Of a stretch of 64,000 nt of DNA, positions 56,747 to 64,000 are shown one piece after another. This DNA comes from Thermohalobaculum sp039187815 (GTDB lineage: Bacteria; Pseudomonadota; Alphaproteobacteria; Rhodobacterales; Rhodobacteraceae). Under the pieces are notes generated by a model. The model was not told the DNA's origin, did no database searches, and saw nothing but the letters and a program-made list of their open reading frames with translations. The stretch is from NCBI GenBank assembly GCA_039187815.1, contig JBCCZI010000003.1, positions 1-64,000 of the forward strand, written 5' to 3'. A program made the position numbers and the translations under genes. Numbering within the stretch: the first letter of the stretch is position 1; each line of letters opens with the position of its first letter.

Positions 56747-58272
56747 TTCTTCTTCCCGAATCCCGAGAGGCCCGGCGGCAGCGGCAGGCCCGGTTTGACC
56801 GGCCCGCCGAGCCCTGGCAGGCCGCCGGGCAAGCCACCCGGCCCGCCCATGGGCGGCAGGCCCGGCGCCGCGCCAGACGCTCCGCCCGGCATCCCCGGCA
56901 TCATGCCCGGCGGCATACCGCCCTTGCCCATCAGCTGGCCCATCAGGCCGCGCATACCGCCTTTGCCCATACGGCCCATCTTCTTCATCATGTCCGCCAT
57001 CTGGCGGTGCATCTTCAGCAGGCGATTGACGTCCTGCACCGCGAGGCCCGAGCCTTTGGCGACCCGCTCCTTGCGGCTCGCCTTCATCAGATCGGGCTTC
57101 TTGCGCTCGTCCTTGGTCATCGACTGGATGATCGCGATCTGGCGGCGGATCACCTTGTCGTCAAAGCCCGCCTCGCCCATCTGCTTGGCCATTTTGCCCA
57201 TGCCGGGGAGCATGCCCATCACCCCTTGCATGCCGCCCATGTTCTGCATCTGCTCGAGCTGGTTGCGCAGGTCGTTCATGTCGAAGCGGCCCTTTTGGAA
57301 CCGCTTGAGCATGCGCTCGGCCTCTTTCTGCTCGATCTGCTCCTGGGCCTTCTCGACTAGGCTGACGATGTCGCCCATGCCGAGGATGCGGCCCGCAACC
57401 CGCTCCGGATGGAACTCCTCAATGGCGTCCATCTTCTCGCCGAGGCCGACGAATTTGATCGGCTTGCCTGTCACCGCGCGCATCGAGAGCGCCGCACCGC
57501 CGCGCCCGTCGCCGTCCATGCGCGTCAGTACGACACCCGAGATGCCGATGCGCCCGTCAAAGTTCTCGGCCGTGTTGACCGCGTCCTGGCCGGTGAGGCC
57601 ATCGACCACCAGCAGTGTCTCGTTTGGCTTGGCAGTGTCGCGGACCGCCTCGACCTCACCCATCAGCTCGTCGTCGATCGAGAGGCGGCCGGCGGTGTCG
57701 AGCATCACCACGTCATAGCCGCCCAGCATCGCCTGCTGCTTTGCCCGCTTGGCGATGGCGACCGCGTCCTGGCCCTGGATGATGGGCAGGGTGTCGACCC
57801 CGATCTGCTTGCCGAGGACGGCCAGCTGCTCCATCGCCGCAGGCCGGCGGGTGTCGAGCGAGGCCATCAGCACCCGCTTGCCGTCGCGCTCCTGGATCCG
57901 GCGGGCGAGTTTGGCGGTGGTGGTGGTCTTGCCCGAGCCCTGGAGCCCGACCATCAGGATCGTCGCGGGCGGGCTGTCGATCTTGAGCGCACCGGGCTCC
58001 GGGTCGTCGCCCGCCAGCATGCGCACCATCTCGTCATGGACGATCTTCACGACCATCTGGCCCGGCGTGACCGATTTCAGGACCGATTGGCCGGTCGCCT
58101 TGTCCTGGATGTCCTTGATGAAGGACCGCGCGACGGGCAGCGAGACATCGGCCTCGAGCAGCGCCACCCGGATCTCGCGCATGGCCGAGGTGACATCGGC
58201 CTCGGTCAACGCGCCTTTGCCGGTCAGCGCACCAAGGGCGCCGGAGAGGCGGTCGGACAAGCTCTCGAACAT
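56743..58272 (-). CDS. ffh: Signal recognition particle protein Ffh
   Basis: SRP54 GTPase of 509 residues. The G domain has GLQGSGKTTTTAKLARRIQ (P-loop), LLVVDGLTGQDAVNTAENF and TRMDGDGRGGAALSMRAVTG with KFVGLGEKMD. The C-terminal M domain is Met-rich and ends in an unusually long Gly/Pro/Met tail (about 60 residues). ATG 58272 starts the N domain (MFESLSDRLSGALGAL). Head of the long minus-strand operon. Confidence 0.97.
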   Translation of the reverse strand: MFESLSDRLSGALGALTGKGALTEADVTSAMREIRVALLEADVSLPVARSFIKDIQDKATGQSVLKSVTPGQMVVKIVHDEMVRMLAGDDPEPGALKIDSPPATILMVGLQGSGKTTTTAKLARRIQERDGKRVLMASLDTRRPAAMEQLAVLGKQIGVDTLPIIQGQDAVAIAKRAKQQAMLGGYDVVMLDTAGRLSIDDELMGEVEAVRDTAKPNETLLVVDGLTGQDAVNTAENFDGRIGISGVVLTRMDGDGRGGAALSMRAVTGKPIKFVGLGEKMDAIEEFHPERVAGRILGMGDIVSLVEKAQEQIEQKEAERMLKRFQKGRFDMNDLRNQLEQMQNMGGMQGVMGMLPGMGKMAKQMGEAGFDDKVIRRQIAIIQSMTKDERKKPDLMKASRKERVAKGSGLAVQDVNRLLKMHRQMADMMKKMGRMGKGGMRGLMGQLMGKGGMPPGMMPGMPGGASGAAPGLPPMGGPGGLPGGLPGLGGPVKPGLPLPPGLSGFGKKK

Positions 58273-58518
58273 GCACGCTCCTCGTCGCCAGGGGGCCGCA
58301 AATCGACCCGGCACAATGCCACACGCGCCGGTGGGCGCAACGCGCTGACCGACGGCGATCCCGCACCATGCGGGACCGGAAAGCCTGTGCTCTCCGGGAT
58401 GCGCGCGTCCTACGCCCATGGGACCACACTGTCAATGCGCGAGATCAAGCCAGAGGCCGCCCGTTTGTGCATACTGCGCCCATCGCCCCCAAAGGCCACG
58501 GCAGAGTGCGAGGCAGAG

Positions 58519-58908
58519 ATGTTTCACAAGATCATGGTTCCGGTCGATCTGGACCAGCCCGACATTGCAGACCGCGCCATCGAAGCCGCCAAGCGCATAG
58601 CGACGCTCAGCCCAGAGGCACAGATCATGATCATCGCGATCGCCACAGATCCCAGCAGCCCGGACGGCGCCGAGGAGGAACAGCGGCTCCAGGCCTATAT
58701 CGATGCTCACCGCGCAGAGACGGCCATGGACGGCGTGCTGACGCTGGGCGGGCGGGTGCCGAGCGAAATCCGCTATGCCGCCGAGGAGATGGGCGTCGAC
58801 CTCATCGTCATGGCCAGCCATGAGCCGCGGCTGTCGGACATGATGTTCGGCTCACGCTCGGCCTCGGTGGCGCTGCACACCCAGTGCTCGGTGATGGTGG
58901 TGCGCTAG
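58519..58908 (+). CDS. Universal stress protein, UspA family
   Basis: Protein of 129 residues: FHKIMVPVDLDQPDIADRAI, IRYAAEEMGVDLIVMASHEP and the tail MMFGSRSASVALHTQCSVMV. The ATP-binding G-2x-G-9x-G(S/T) motif is degraded, with only GSRS left, so nucleotide binding is doubtful. It diverges from ffh; GAGGCAGAG precedes the ATG. Confidence 0.85.
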   Translation: MFHKIMVPVDLDQPDIADRAIEAAKRIATLSPEAQIMIIAIATDPSSPDGAEEEQRLQAYIDAHRAETAMDGVLTLGGRVPSEIRYAAEEMGVDLIVMASHEPRLSDMMFGSRSASVALHTQCSVMVVR

Positions 58909-58947
58909 CCGCTTTTCCGGCCGCGCCATGCACGCTATAGGGCGGCC

Positions 58948-59853
58948 ATGGTGACCGTCGCCGCATTCTACCGTTTCACGCCGCTCGGGGCGCCCGAGGC
59001 GCTGCAGCGCCCGCTGGCCGCTCTGGCCTGCGCATCAGGGGTGCGCGGCACCATCCTGCTGGCCGAAGAGGGCGTGAATGGCACAATCGCGGGGCCCGAG
59101 GCGGGCATCGAAGCGGTGATCGCCCATCTCCGCACTCTGCCCGGCTGCACCGATCTGCCCTGGAGGCGCAGCCATACCGAGGCCCAGCCCTTCCGCCGCC
59201 TGAAGGTGCGCGTGAAGCGTGAGATCGTCACGCTCGGCGCCGGCGCGGTCGATGCCCGCCAAACCGGCCGCCATGTGGCGCCCGAGGATTGGGGCGCCGT
59301 CCTGGATGATCCGGACACCGTCGTGATCGATTGCCGCAACCGCTACGAGACCGCCATTGGCGGCTTTGCGGGCGCGCTCGATCCTGGCACCGACGGCTTC
59401 ACCGAGTTCCCCGCCTGGTGGGCCGAGGCCGGGCCACGGCTTGCGGGCAAACGGATCGCCATGTATTGCACCGGCGGCATTCGCTGCGAGAAGGCCTCGG
59501 CCTGGCTGCTCGACCAAGGCGTTCCGGAGGTGCTGCAACTCGATGGCGGCATCCTCGGCTATCTCGAGCGCATGCCAGAGGCCCAAACGCGCTGGCAGGG
59601 CGAATGCTTTGTCTTCGACGACCGCGTGGCGCTCGACCACGCGCTGGCCCCGGGGTCCCACAGCCTCTGCCATGCCTGCGGGCGCGCCGTCAGCCCCGAG
59701 GACCGCGCCCATCCCGCCTGGCAGGACGGCATCAGCTGCCCCGCCTGCATCGACGAATACAGTGATGCCGACCGTGCGCGTTTTGCCGAGCGGCAGCGCC
59801 AGCAGGCGCTGGCCAGGGCCCGCGGCGCCAGCCATCTGGCCGGCACGGACTGA
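58948..59853 (+). CDS. trhO: tRNA uridine-34 hydroxylase TrhO
   Basis: Rhodanese-domain enzyme of 301 residues making 5-hydroxyuridine at tRNA wobble positions. The N-terminal acylphosphatase-like domain has LLAEEGVNGTIAGPEAGI. The rhodanese domain has VIDCRNRYETAIGGFAGAL and the active-site loop YCTGGIRCEKASAWL with Cys174. A Cys-rich C-terminus (LCHACGRAV, ISCPACIDEY) probably binds zinc. Confidence 0.92.
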   Translation: MVTVAAFYRFTPLGAPEALQRPLAALACASGVRGTILLAEEGVNGTIAGPEAGIEAVIAHLRTLPGCTDLPWRRSHTEAQPFRRLKVRVKREIVTLGAGAVDARQTGRHVAPEDWGAVLDDPDTVVIDCRNRYETAIGGFAGALDPGTDGFTEFPAWWAEAGPRLAGKRIAMYCTGGIRCEKASAWLLDQGVPEVLQLDGGILGYLERMPEAQTRWQGECFVFDDRVALDHALAPGSHSLCHACGRAVSPEDRAHPAWQDGISCPACIDEYSDADRARFAERQRQQALARARGASHLAGTD

Positions 59854-59989
59854 GCCGCACAGGCCCCCCGGGACAGGCGGACAATCCGGCGCGAGATTTC
59901 ACGCGCCTGCGCGTAAAACCGGTTGCTTCCCTGCCCAGGCGGTCTGCTAGGGTGAGCCCAACAACAAGACAACAGGGAGGGCTGCGGTC

Positions 59990-61618
59990 ATGCTGGGACA
60001 GATGCAGGACTGGCCGCTGCGGATTGGCGCGATCATCGACCACGCCGCCCGCTATCACCCCAAGCGCCCGGTCATCGGACGCGGCACGGACGGGACGATC
60101 CAGCGGACCGACTGGACCTCCGTACGGACCGACGCCCTCAAGGTGTCGCAGGGGCTGAGACGGCTCGGCCTGCGGCCGGGCACGGTCGTGGGCGCCATGG
60201 CCTGGAACAGCCCGCGGCACATGACCTTGTGGTACGGCGTGCCCGGGTCGGGATGCGTGCTCCACTCGCTGAACCCGCGGCTGTCCGGCGAGCAGCTCAC
60301 CTATATCATCGGGCATGCCGAGGATGCGGCGGTCTTTGTCGATGCCGATCTGGTGGGCGTGCTCGAGCCAATCGCCGCCAAGCTGCCCGGTGTGCGCCAT
60401 TGGATCGTGCTGGCCGAGAGCGGTGCGATGCCCGAGACCTCGCTGCCGGGCGCCATCGCCTATGGCGATGTGATCGGATCCGAGGACGGCGACGCCGCCT
60501 GGGAGCCGGTCGAGGAGGGTCATGCCTGCGGGATCTGCTACACCTCGGGCACCACGGGCAAGCCGAAGGGGGTCGTCTACTCCCACCGCTCGAACGTGTT
60601 GCACGCCATGGCGATGATCCAGCCGGACATGCTGGGCCTCTCGAGCCGCGACACGATGATGCCGGTGGTGCCGCTGTTCCACGCGAACGGTTGGTCGAGC
60701 GGCTATTCCTCACCCATGGCGGGCGCCGCGATGGCGCTGCCGGGGCGCTGGCTCGACCCGGCCAGCCTGCTCGAGATGATCGCCGAAGGTGTCACCATCA
60801 CAGCCGCCGTGCCGACCGTCTGGCTGCCGCTGCTGGCGCATCTGCGCGAGCACGGGGTCGGGCTCGCCTCGCTGCAGCGGGTGGTGATCGGCGGCTCGGC
60901 CTGTCCCCGCGCGGTGATCGAGGCCTTCCAGAACGATTATGGCGTGCAGGTGCTGCATGCCTGGGGGATGACCGAGACCTCGCCGCTCGGCTCGTTCAGC
61001 TCGTTCAAGCCCGAGATCGCGGCGCTGGATGCCGAGGGGCAGATGGCGGCGCAGCTCTCGGTCGGGCATCCGCCCTTCACGGTCGATCTCGCGCTCCGCG
61101 ACGAGGCGGGCGCTGTGCTGCCCTGGGACGGCCAGACGCCCGGCCAATTGCAGATCCGCGGCCCCGGCGTCGTCGGGCGCTATCTGAAGGCCGAGGCGCC
61201 CGCGATCGATAGCGAAGGCTGGTTCGACACCGGCGATGCGGCCACCATGGACGCCGATGGCTATGTGCGCATCACCGACCGTTTCAAGGATCTGATCAAG
61301 TCGGGCGGCGAGTGGATCAGCTCGATCGAGATGGAGAACGCCGCGGTCGGGCATCCGGGCGTGGCCGAGGCGGCGGCCGTCGCCATGCCGCATCCGAAAT
61401 GGGGCGAGCGGCCGGTGCTGGTGGTGGTGGCCAAGGACACCCCGCCCCCCGCGACCGAGATCCTGGCGCAGCTCGAGGGCCATTTCGCCAAATGGCAGCT
61501 GCCGGACGAGATTCTGTTCGTCGATGCCATTCCCCATACGGCAACCGGCAAGATCTCAAAACTGACCTTGCGCAAAAGCCTCGAGGCCGAGGGCTACCAG
61601 CTGCCGGACCAGCGCTGA
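59990..61618 (+). CDS. Fatty-acyl-CoA ligase (AMP-binding)
   Basis: ANL-superfamily enzyme of 542 residues. It has the P-loop YTSGTTGKPKGVVYSHRSNV, the motif GWFDTGDAATMDADGYVRIT, KDLIKSGGEWISSIEMENA and the catalytic Lys in TATGKISKLTLRKSL. The overall sequence fits medium/long-chain ligases of the AlkK type; methylmercaptopropionyl-CoA ligase (DmdB) is a close relative and cannot be excluded. It follows AGGGAGG and stands alone. Confidence 0.88.
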   Translation: MLGQMQDWPLRIGAIIDHAARYHPKRPVIGRGTDGTIQRTDWTSVRTDALKVSQGLRRLGLRPGTVVGAMAWNSPRHMTLWYGVPGSGCVLHSLNPRLSGEQLTYIIGHAEDAAVFVDADLVGVLEPIAAKLPGVRHWIVLAESGAMPETSLPGAIAYGDVIGSEDGDAAWEPVEEGHACGICYTSGTTGKPKGVVYSHRSNVLHAMAMIQPDMLGLSSRDTMMPVVPLFHANGWSSGYSSPMAGAAMALPGRWLDPASLLEMIAEGVTITAAVPTVWLPLLAHLREHGVGLASLQRVVIGGSACPRAVIEAFQNDYGVQVLHAWGMTETSPLGSFSSFKPEIAALDAEGQMAAQLSVGHPPFTVDLALRDEAGAVLPWDGQTPGQLQIRGPGVVGRYLKAEAPAIDSEGWFDTGDAATMDADGYVRITDRFKDLIKSGGEWISSIEMENAAVGHPGVAEAAAVAMPHPKWGERPVLVVVAKDTPPPATEILAQLEGHFAKWQLPDEILFVDAIPHTATGKISKLTLRKSLEAEGYQLPDQR

Positions 61619-61622
61619 ACGC

Positions 61623-62447
61623 TCAGCGCTGGGATTTCGATTTGCCGAACAGCTGCGCCATGGCCATCAGCAGCGAAGTGATCGCGATCATGATGGTTGA
61701 AATCGAGGCGATGGTCGGATCGATCTGATCGCGCAGCGCGTTGAACATGTTCCGCGTCAGCGTGGCGTTGTCGCCGCCCGAGATGAACATGGCCACCACC
61801 ACTTCGTCGAACGAGGTCAGGAACGCCAGGAGCGCCGCCGTGATCACCGAGAACCGGATCTGCGGCAGCGTCACCGTCATGAACGCCCGCGCGCGGGAGG
61901 CACCGAGGCTCCGCGCCGCCATCTCCTGGTTCATATCGAAGCTCTTCAGCCCCGAGGCGGTCACGATCAGCACCAGCGGCAGCGCCAGCAGCGTGTGGGC
62001 CAGAACCACACCCGCCAGCGTGTAGAGGATCTGCAGCTTCACATAGATGTAGAACGCCCCGATCGCGATCAGGATCAGCGGCACCATCATCGGGGTGATC
62101 AGCAGCACAAAGACCAGGCGCCCGGCCTTCATCTGGCTGGTGTGGAGCCCATAGGCCGCCATCACGCCGATGGGGGTGGCCAGCAGCATGGTCAGCACCG
62201 CCGCCATCAGCGAGGTGCGGGTGGCGGCCATCCACTCGGGCGAGCCGAAATAGTGCCCGTACCATCGCGTCGACCAGACCTCGGGCGGGAACTCGAGATA
62301 CTGGCTGTCCGAGAAGGACATCGGCACCACGATCAGCGTCGGAGCGACCAGCAGCACCATCATGATGCCCGAGAACACATAGAGCCACAGCCGCTGGCCA
62401 TGGGTGATCTGCGTCTCGGAGGCCGGACTGTCGAGCCAGGCGCGCAT
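61623..62447 (-). CDS. Polyamine-type ABC transporter permease 2 (PotC/PotI-like)
   Basis: Inner-membrane protein of 274 residues with six helices. The cytoplasmic EAA loop is AARSLGASRARAFMTVTLPQ and TSFDEVVVAMFISGG is typical of PotC/PotI. It joins permease 1 (stop and start share one base, TGATG) and the ATPase at the edge. No binding protein is in the window. Confidence 0.88.
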   Translation of the reverse strand: MRAWLDSPASETQITHGQRLWLYVFSGIMMVLLVAPTLIVVPMSFSDSQYLEFPPEVWSTRWYGHYFGSPEWMAATRTSLMAAVLTMLLATPIGVMAAYGLHTSQMKAGRLVFVLLITPMMVPLILIAIGAFYIYVKLQILYTLAGVVLAHTLLALPLVLIVTASGLKSFDMNQEMAARSLGASRARAFMTVTLPQIRFSVITAALLAFLTSFDEVVVAMFISGGDNATLTRNMFNALRDQIDPTIASISTIMIAITSLLMAMAQLFGKSKSQR

Positions 62448-63364
62448 CAGTGGCCTCCTCCGGCCAGCTGCTCAAGCTTGAGGAACCGCGCCGCCACCCA
62501 GAGGATCGCGAGCGTCATCACCAACAGCACAACGCCCAGCGCCGAGGCCGCGCCCCAGTTGACGAAGAGCTCGATATTGGAGGCGATCTTCATCGAGACC
62601 ATGATGACCTTGCCCCCGCCCAGCACCGCCGGCGTCACGAAGAAGCCGAGGCAGAGCACAAACACGATCAGCGCACCGGCGAACAGCCCCGGGATCGAGA
62701 GCGGGAAGAACACGGTCCAAAAGGCGCGCGCAGGCCCGGCCCCCAGATTGGCCGCAGCCTTGAGATAGTCGCGGTCGATCGCCTTCATCGAGCTGTAGAC
62801 CGGCAGGATCAGAAAGGGCAGCATGATGTGCACCATGCCGATCAGCGTGCCGGTCATGTTGTGCACGAACTTCAGCGGCTCGTCCCACAAGCCGATGTCC
62901 ATGGCCCAATCGTTCACCAGCCCGCGCTTTTGCAGCAGCACGAGCCAGGCATAGGTGCGCACCAGCAGCGAGGTCCAGAACGGCAGCAGCACCGCGATCA
63001 GGCAGAGATTGGCGGCCCGGTCCGGCAGCTGGCTGAGGAAATAGGCGAACGGATAGCCAATCGCGATACAGATCAGCGTGGTCAGGACGCTGACCTCGAA
63101 GGTCGTGTAGAATATCCGCGCATAGGATTTGCGCTCGAGCATCCGCTCATAGTTCTCGAGGCTGAACGACCCGTCCGCTCCGATGAAGGACACGAAGAAC
63201 AACCAGCCGACCGGCACCACCAGGATCACCAGCACCAACAGCAACGCCGGCGAGCAGAGGCCGAAGAGCGCCATCCGCTCGCGCACCGCGTCCTGGCGCA
63301 GGCCCTCGGAATTGTCGTCGGCCTCGGCGGCGCGGCCGCTGGCGGGGAGCGTGGCCTCGACCAT
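62447..63364 (-). CDS. Polyamine-type ABC transporter permease 1 (PotB/PotH-like)
   Basis: Inner-membrane protein of 305 residues with six helices after a polar N-terminus. The EAA loop is AAANLGAGPARAFWTVFFPL and FVTPAVLGGGKVIMVSMKI follows, as in PotB/PotH. ATG 63364 (GGGAG upstream) begins one base after the ATPase stop; an in-frame codon at 63379 is less likely. Confidence 0.88.
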   Translation of the reverse strand: MVEATLPASGRAAEADDNSEGLRQDAVRERMALFGLCSPALLLVLVILVVPVGWLFFVSFIGADGSFSLENYERMLERKSYARIFYTTFEVSVLTTLICIAIGYPFAYFLSQLPDRAANLCLIAVLLPFWTSLLVRTYAWLVLLQKRGLVNDWAMDIGLWDEPLKFVHNMTGTLIGMVHIMLPFLILPVYSSMKAIDRDYLKAAANLGAGPARAFWTVFFPLSIPGLFAGALIVFVLCLGFFVTPAVLGGGKVIMVSMKIASNIELFVNWGAASALGVVLLVMTLAILWVAARFLKLEQLAGGGH

Positions 63365-63365
63365 T

Positions 63366-64000
63366 TCAGTGCTCCCCATCCGCGATCAGCACGGTGTCGC
63401 GGGCATGGAGGCCCAGCGTCACCTGCTCGCCCGTCTTGGGCAATCCGGCAAAGGTGTCGCGCCGCACCACATCGCGGAGCGTGAGCGCTGTCCCATCCTC
63501 GAGCCGGGCGCAGAGCAGATAGCTGTCGCCCTGATAGACCACGTCCTCGACCGCCGCGGCAAAACGGTTGATCTCGGGCCCCGTGTCGTCGGCGACGATC
63601 TGCAAGCGCTCGGGCCGCAGCATGACCAGCAGCTTTGACGTGTCGGGCGGCGGCGTATCGGTGGCCAGCGGCCGTCCCTCGTAGAGGATCGCGCCATTGT
63701 CGCGCGTGGCCGGCAAGAACGCCGACTCGCCGATGAAGTCCGCCACAAAGCGGTTCGCCGGACGGTCATAGATCTCGACCGGGTCGCCGAGCTGCATCAG
63801 CCGGCCGTGATTGATCACCGCGATCCGGTCCGACATGGTCAGCGCCTCGCGCTGGTCATGGGTCACATAGACCGTGGTCATCCCCAGCGTCTCGTGGAGC
63901 TGGCGGAGCTCGATCTGCATCCGGTCGCGCAGCTTTTTGTCGAGCGCCGAGAGCGGCTCGTCCATCAGCAGGATGCGCGGCTCGAACACGATGGCGCGGG
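63366..64000 (-). CDS. Polyamine-type ABC transporter ATPase, N-terminus beyond window
   Basis: The C-terminal 211 codons of a PotA/PotG-like ATPase. Walker B is RILLMDEPLSALDKKLRDRM, the H-loop VYVTHDQREALTMSD, and a TOBE domain follows (VMLRPERLQIVADD, VVYQGDSYLLCARLEDGT). Walker A and the signature motif lie past the right edge. It is the first of three coupled transporter genes. Confidence 0.92.
   Translation of the reverse strand, partial: RAIVFEPRILLMDEPLSALDKKLRDRMQIELRQLHETLGMTTVYVTHDQREALTMSDRIAVINHGRLMQLGDPVEIYDRPANRFVADFIGESAFLPATRDNGAILYEGRPLATDTPPPDTSKLLVMLRPERLQIVADDTGPEINRFAAAVEDVVYQGDSYLLCARLEDGTALTLRDVVRRDTFAGLPKTGEQVTLGLHARDTVLIADGEH

Noticed and set aside
1..64000. CRISPR arrays, rRNA genes, prophage or integrative elements
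   Set aside because: No regularly spaced repeats, rRNA sequence, integrase, or phage structural genes were seen; the tRNA-Leu has no adjacent integrase or repeated 3' end.

Overview
The window comes from a high-GC alphaproteobacterium, most likely of the order Rhodobacterales. Evidence: a GlnB-GlnA pair; an F0 ATP synthase operon with separate b' and b subunits (I, B, E, b', b); the conserved runs serC-serA, fumC/DUF4169/ribbon-helix-helix, sspB, and ffh/GNATs/chorismate mutase/rpsP/rimM/trmD/rplS. A BciB-type chlorophyllide vinyl reductase sits behind a promoter overlapped by a TGT-N12-ACA palindrome, the binding motif of the photosynthesis repressor PpsR/CrtJ. This suggests a bacteriochlorophyll-making (anoxygenic phototrophic) strain. 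Nearly all of the sequence is chromosomal housekeeping; the only mobile DNA seen is the end of an IS5-type element cut by the left edge.

Layout. 1-6.1 kb: IS end, glycosyltransferase, small envelope proteins, an OmpA-type protein with a coiled-coil partner, and an EamA exporter. 6.2-16.7 kb: a nucleoside uptake and breakdown locus. It holds a TrpF-like isomerase, ribokinase and nucleoside hydrolase in overlapping frames, then a 2-oxoglutarate/Fe oxygenase, a BMP-type nucleoside-binding protein, two paralogous two-TM proteins with a probable degenerate restriction-endonuclease-like domain around a VOC protein, the ABC ATPase, two permeases, and a cytidine deaminase that carries a one-base frameshift. 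16.8-21.5 kb: DUF1428, a methyltransferase, a TauE/SafE transporter, S-formylglutathione hydrolase, an SRPBCC protein and a lipoprotein. 21.9-25.7 kb: glnA and glnB behind a good sigma-54 promoter, diverging from the NAD(P)HX repair enzyme.

25.8-34.0 kb: tRNA-Leu(UAG), trigger factor, DUF3422, ubiA and rsmE with start codons only 10 bases apart, then serC-serA. 34.4-35.7 kb: the bciB-like gene. 35.8-43.4 kb: HU, a TauD oxygenase, an orphan TAXI-like binding protein, sspB, a TylF-type methyltransferase, fumC and small regulators. 43.4-47.1 kb: CcdA, a SoxX-like cytochrome c, TusA, a ChaN lipoprotein and a mesaconyl-CoA-hydratase-like protein. 47.2-49.8 kb: the F0 operon with a near-consensus promoter.

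49.8-58.3 kb (minus strand): ffh, five tandem GNAT acetyltransferases, chorismate mutase, rpsP, rimM, a VOC protein, trmD, rplS, an immunity-like protein and its decayed paralogue. 58.5-64 kb: a universal stress protein, TrhO, an acyl-CoA ligase, and a polyamine-type ABC transporter that runs off the right edge.

The best candidates for undescribed biology are the pair of two-TM proteins built into the nucleoside transporter operon, the TrpF-like enzyme of the same locus, and the immunity-like gene with its decaying duplicate. The PpsR-type box on bciB and the five-GNAT array are also worth checking. All calls are from reading the sequence; no database search was run.
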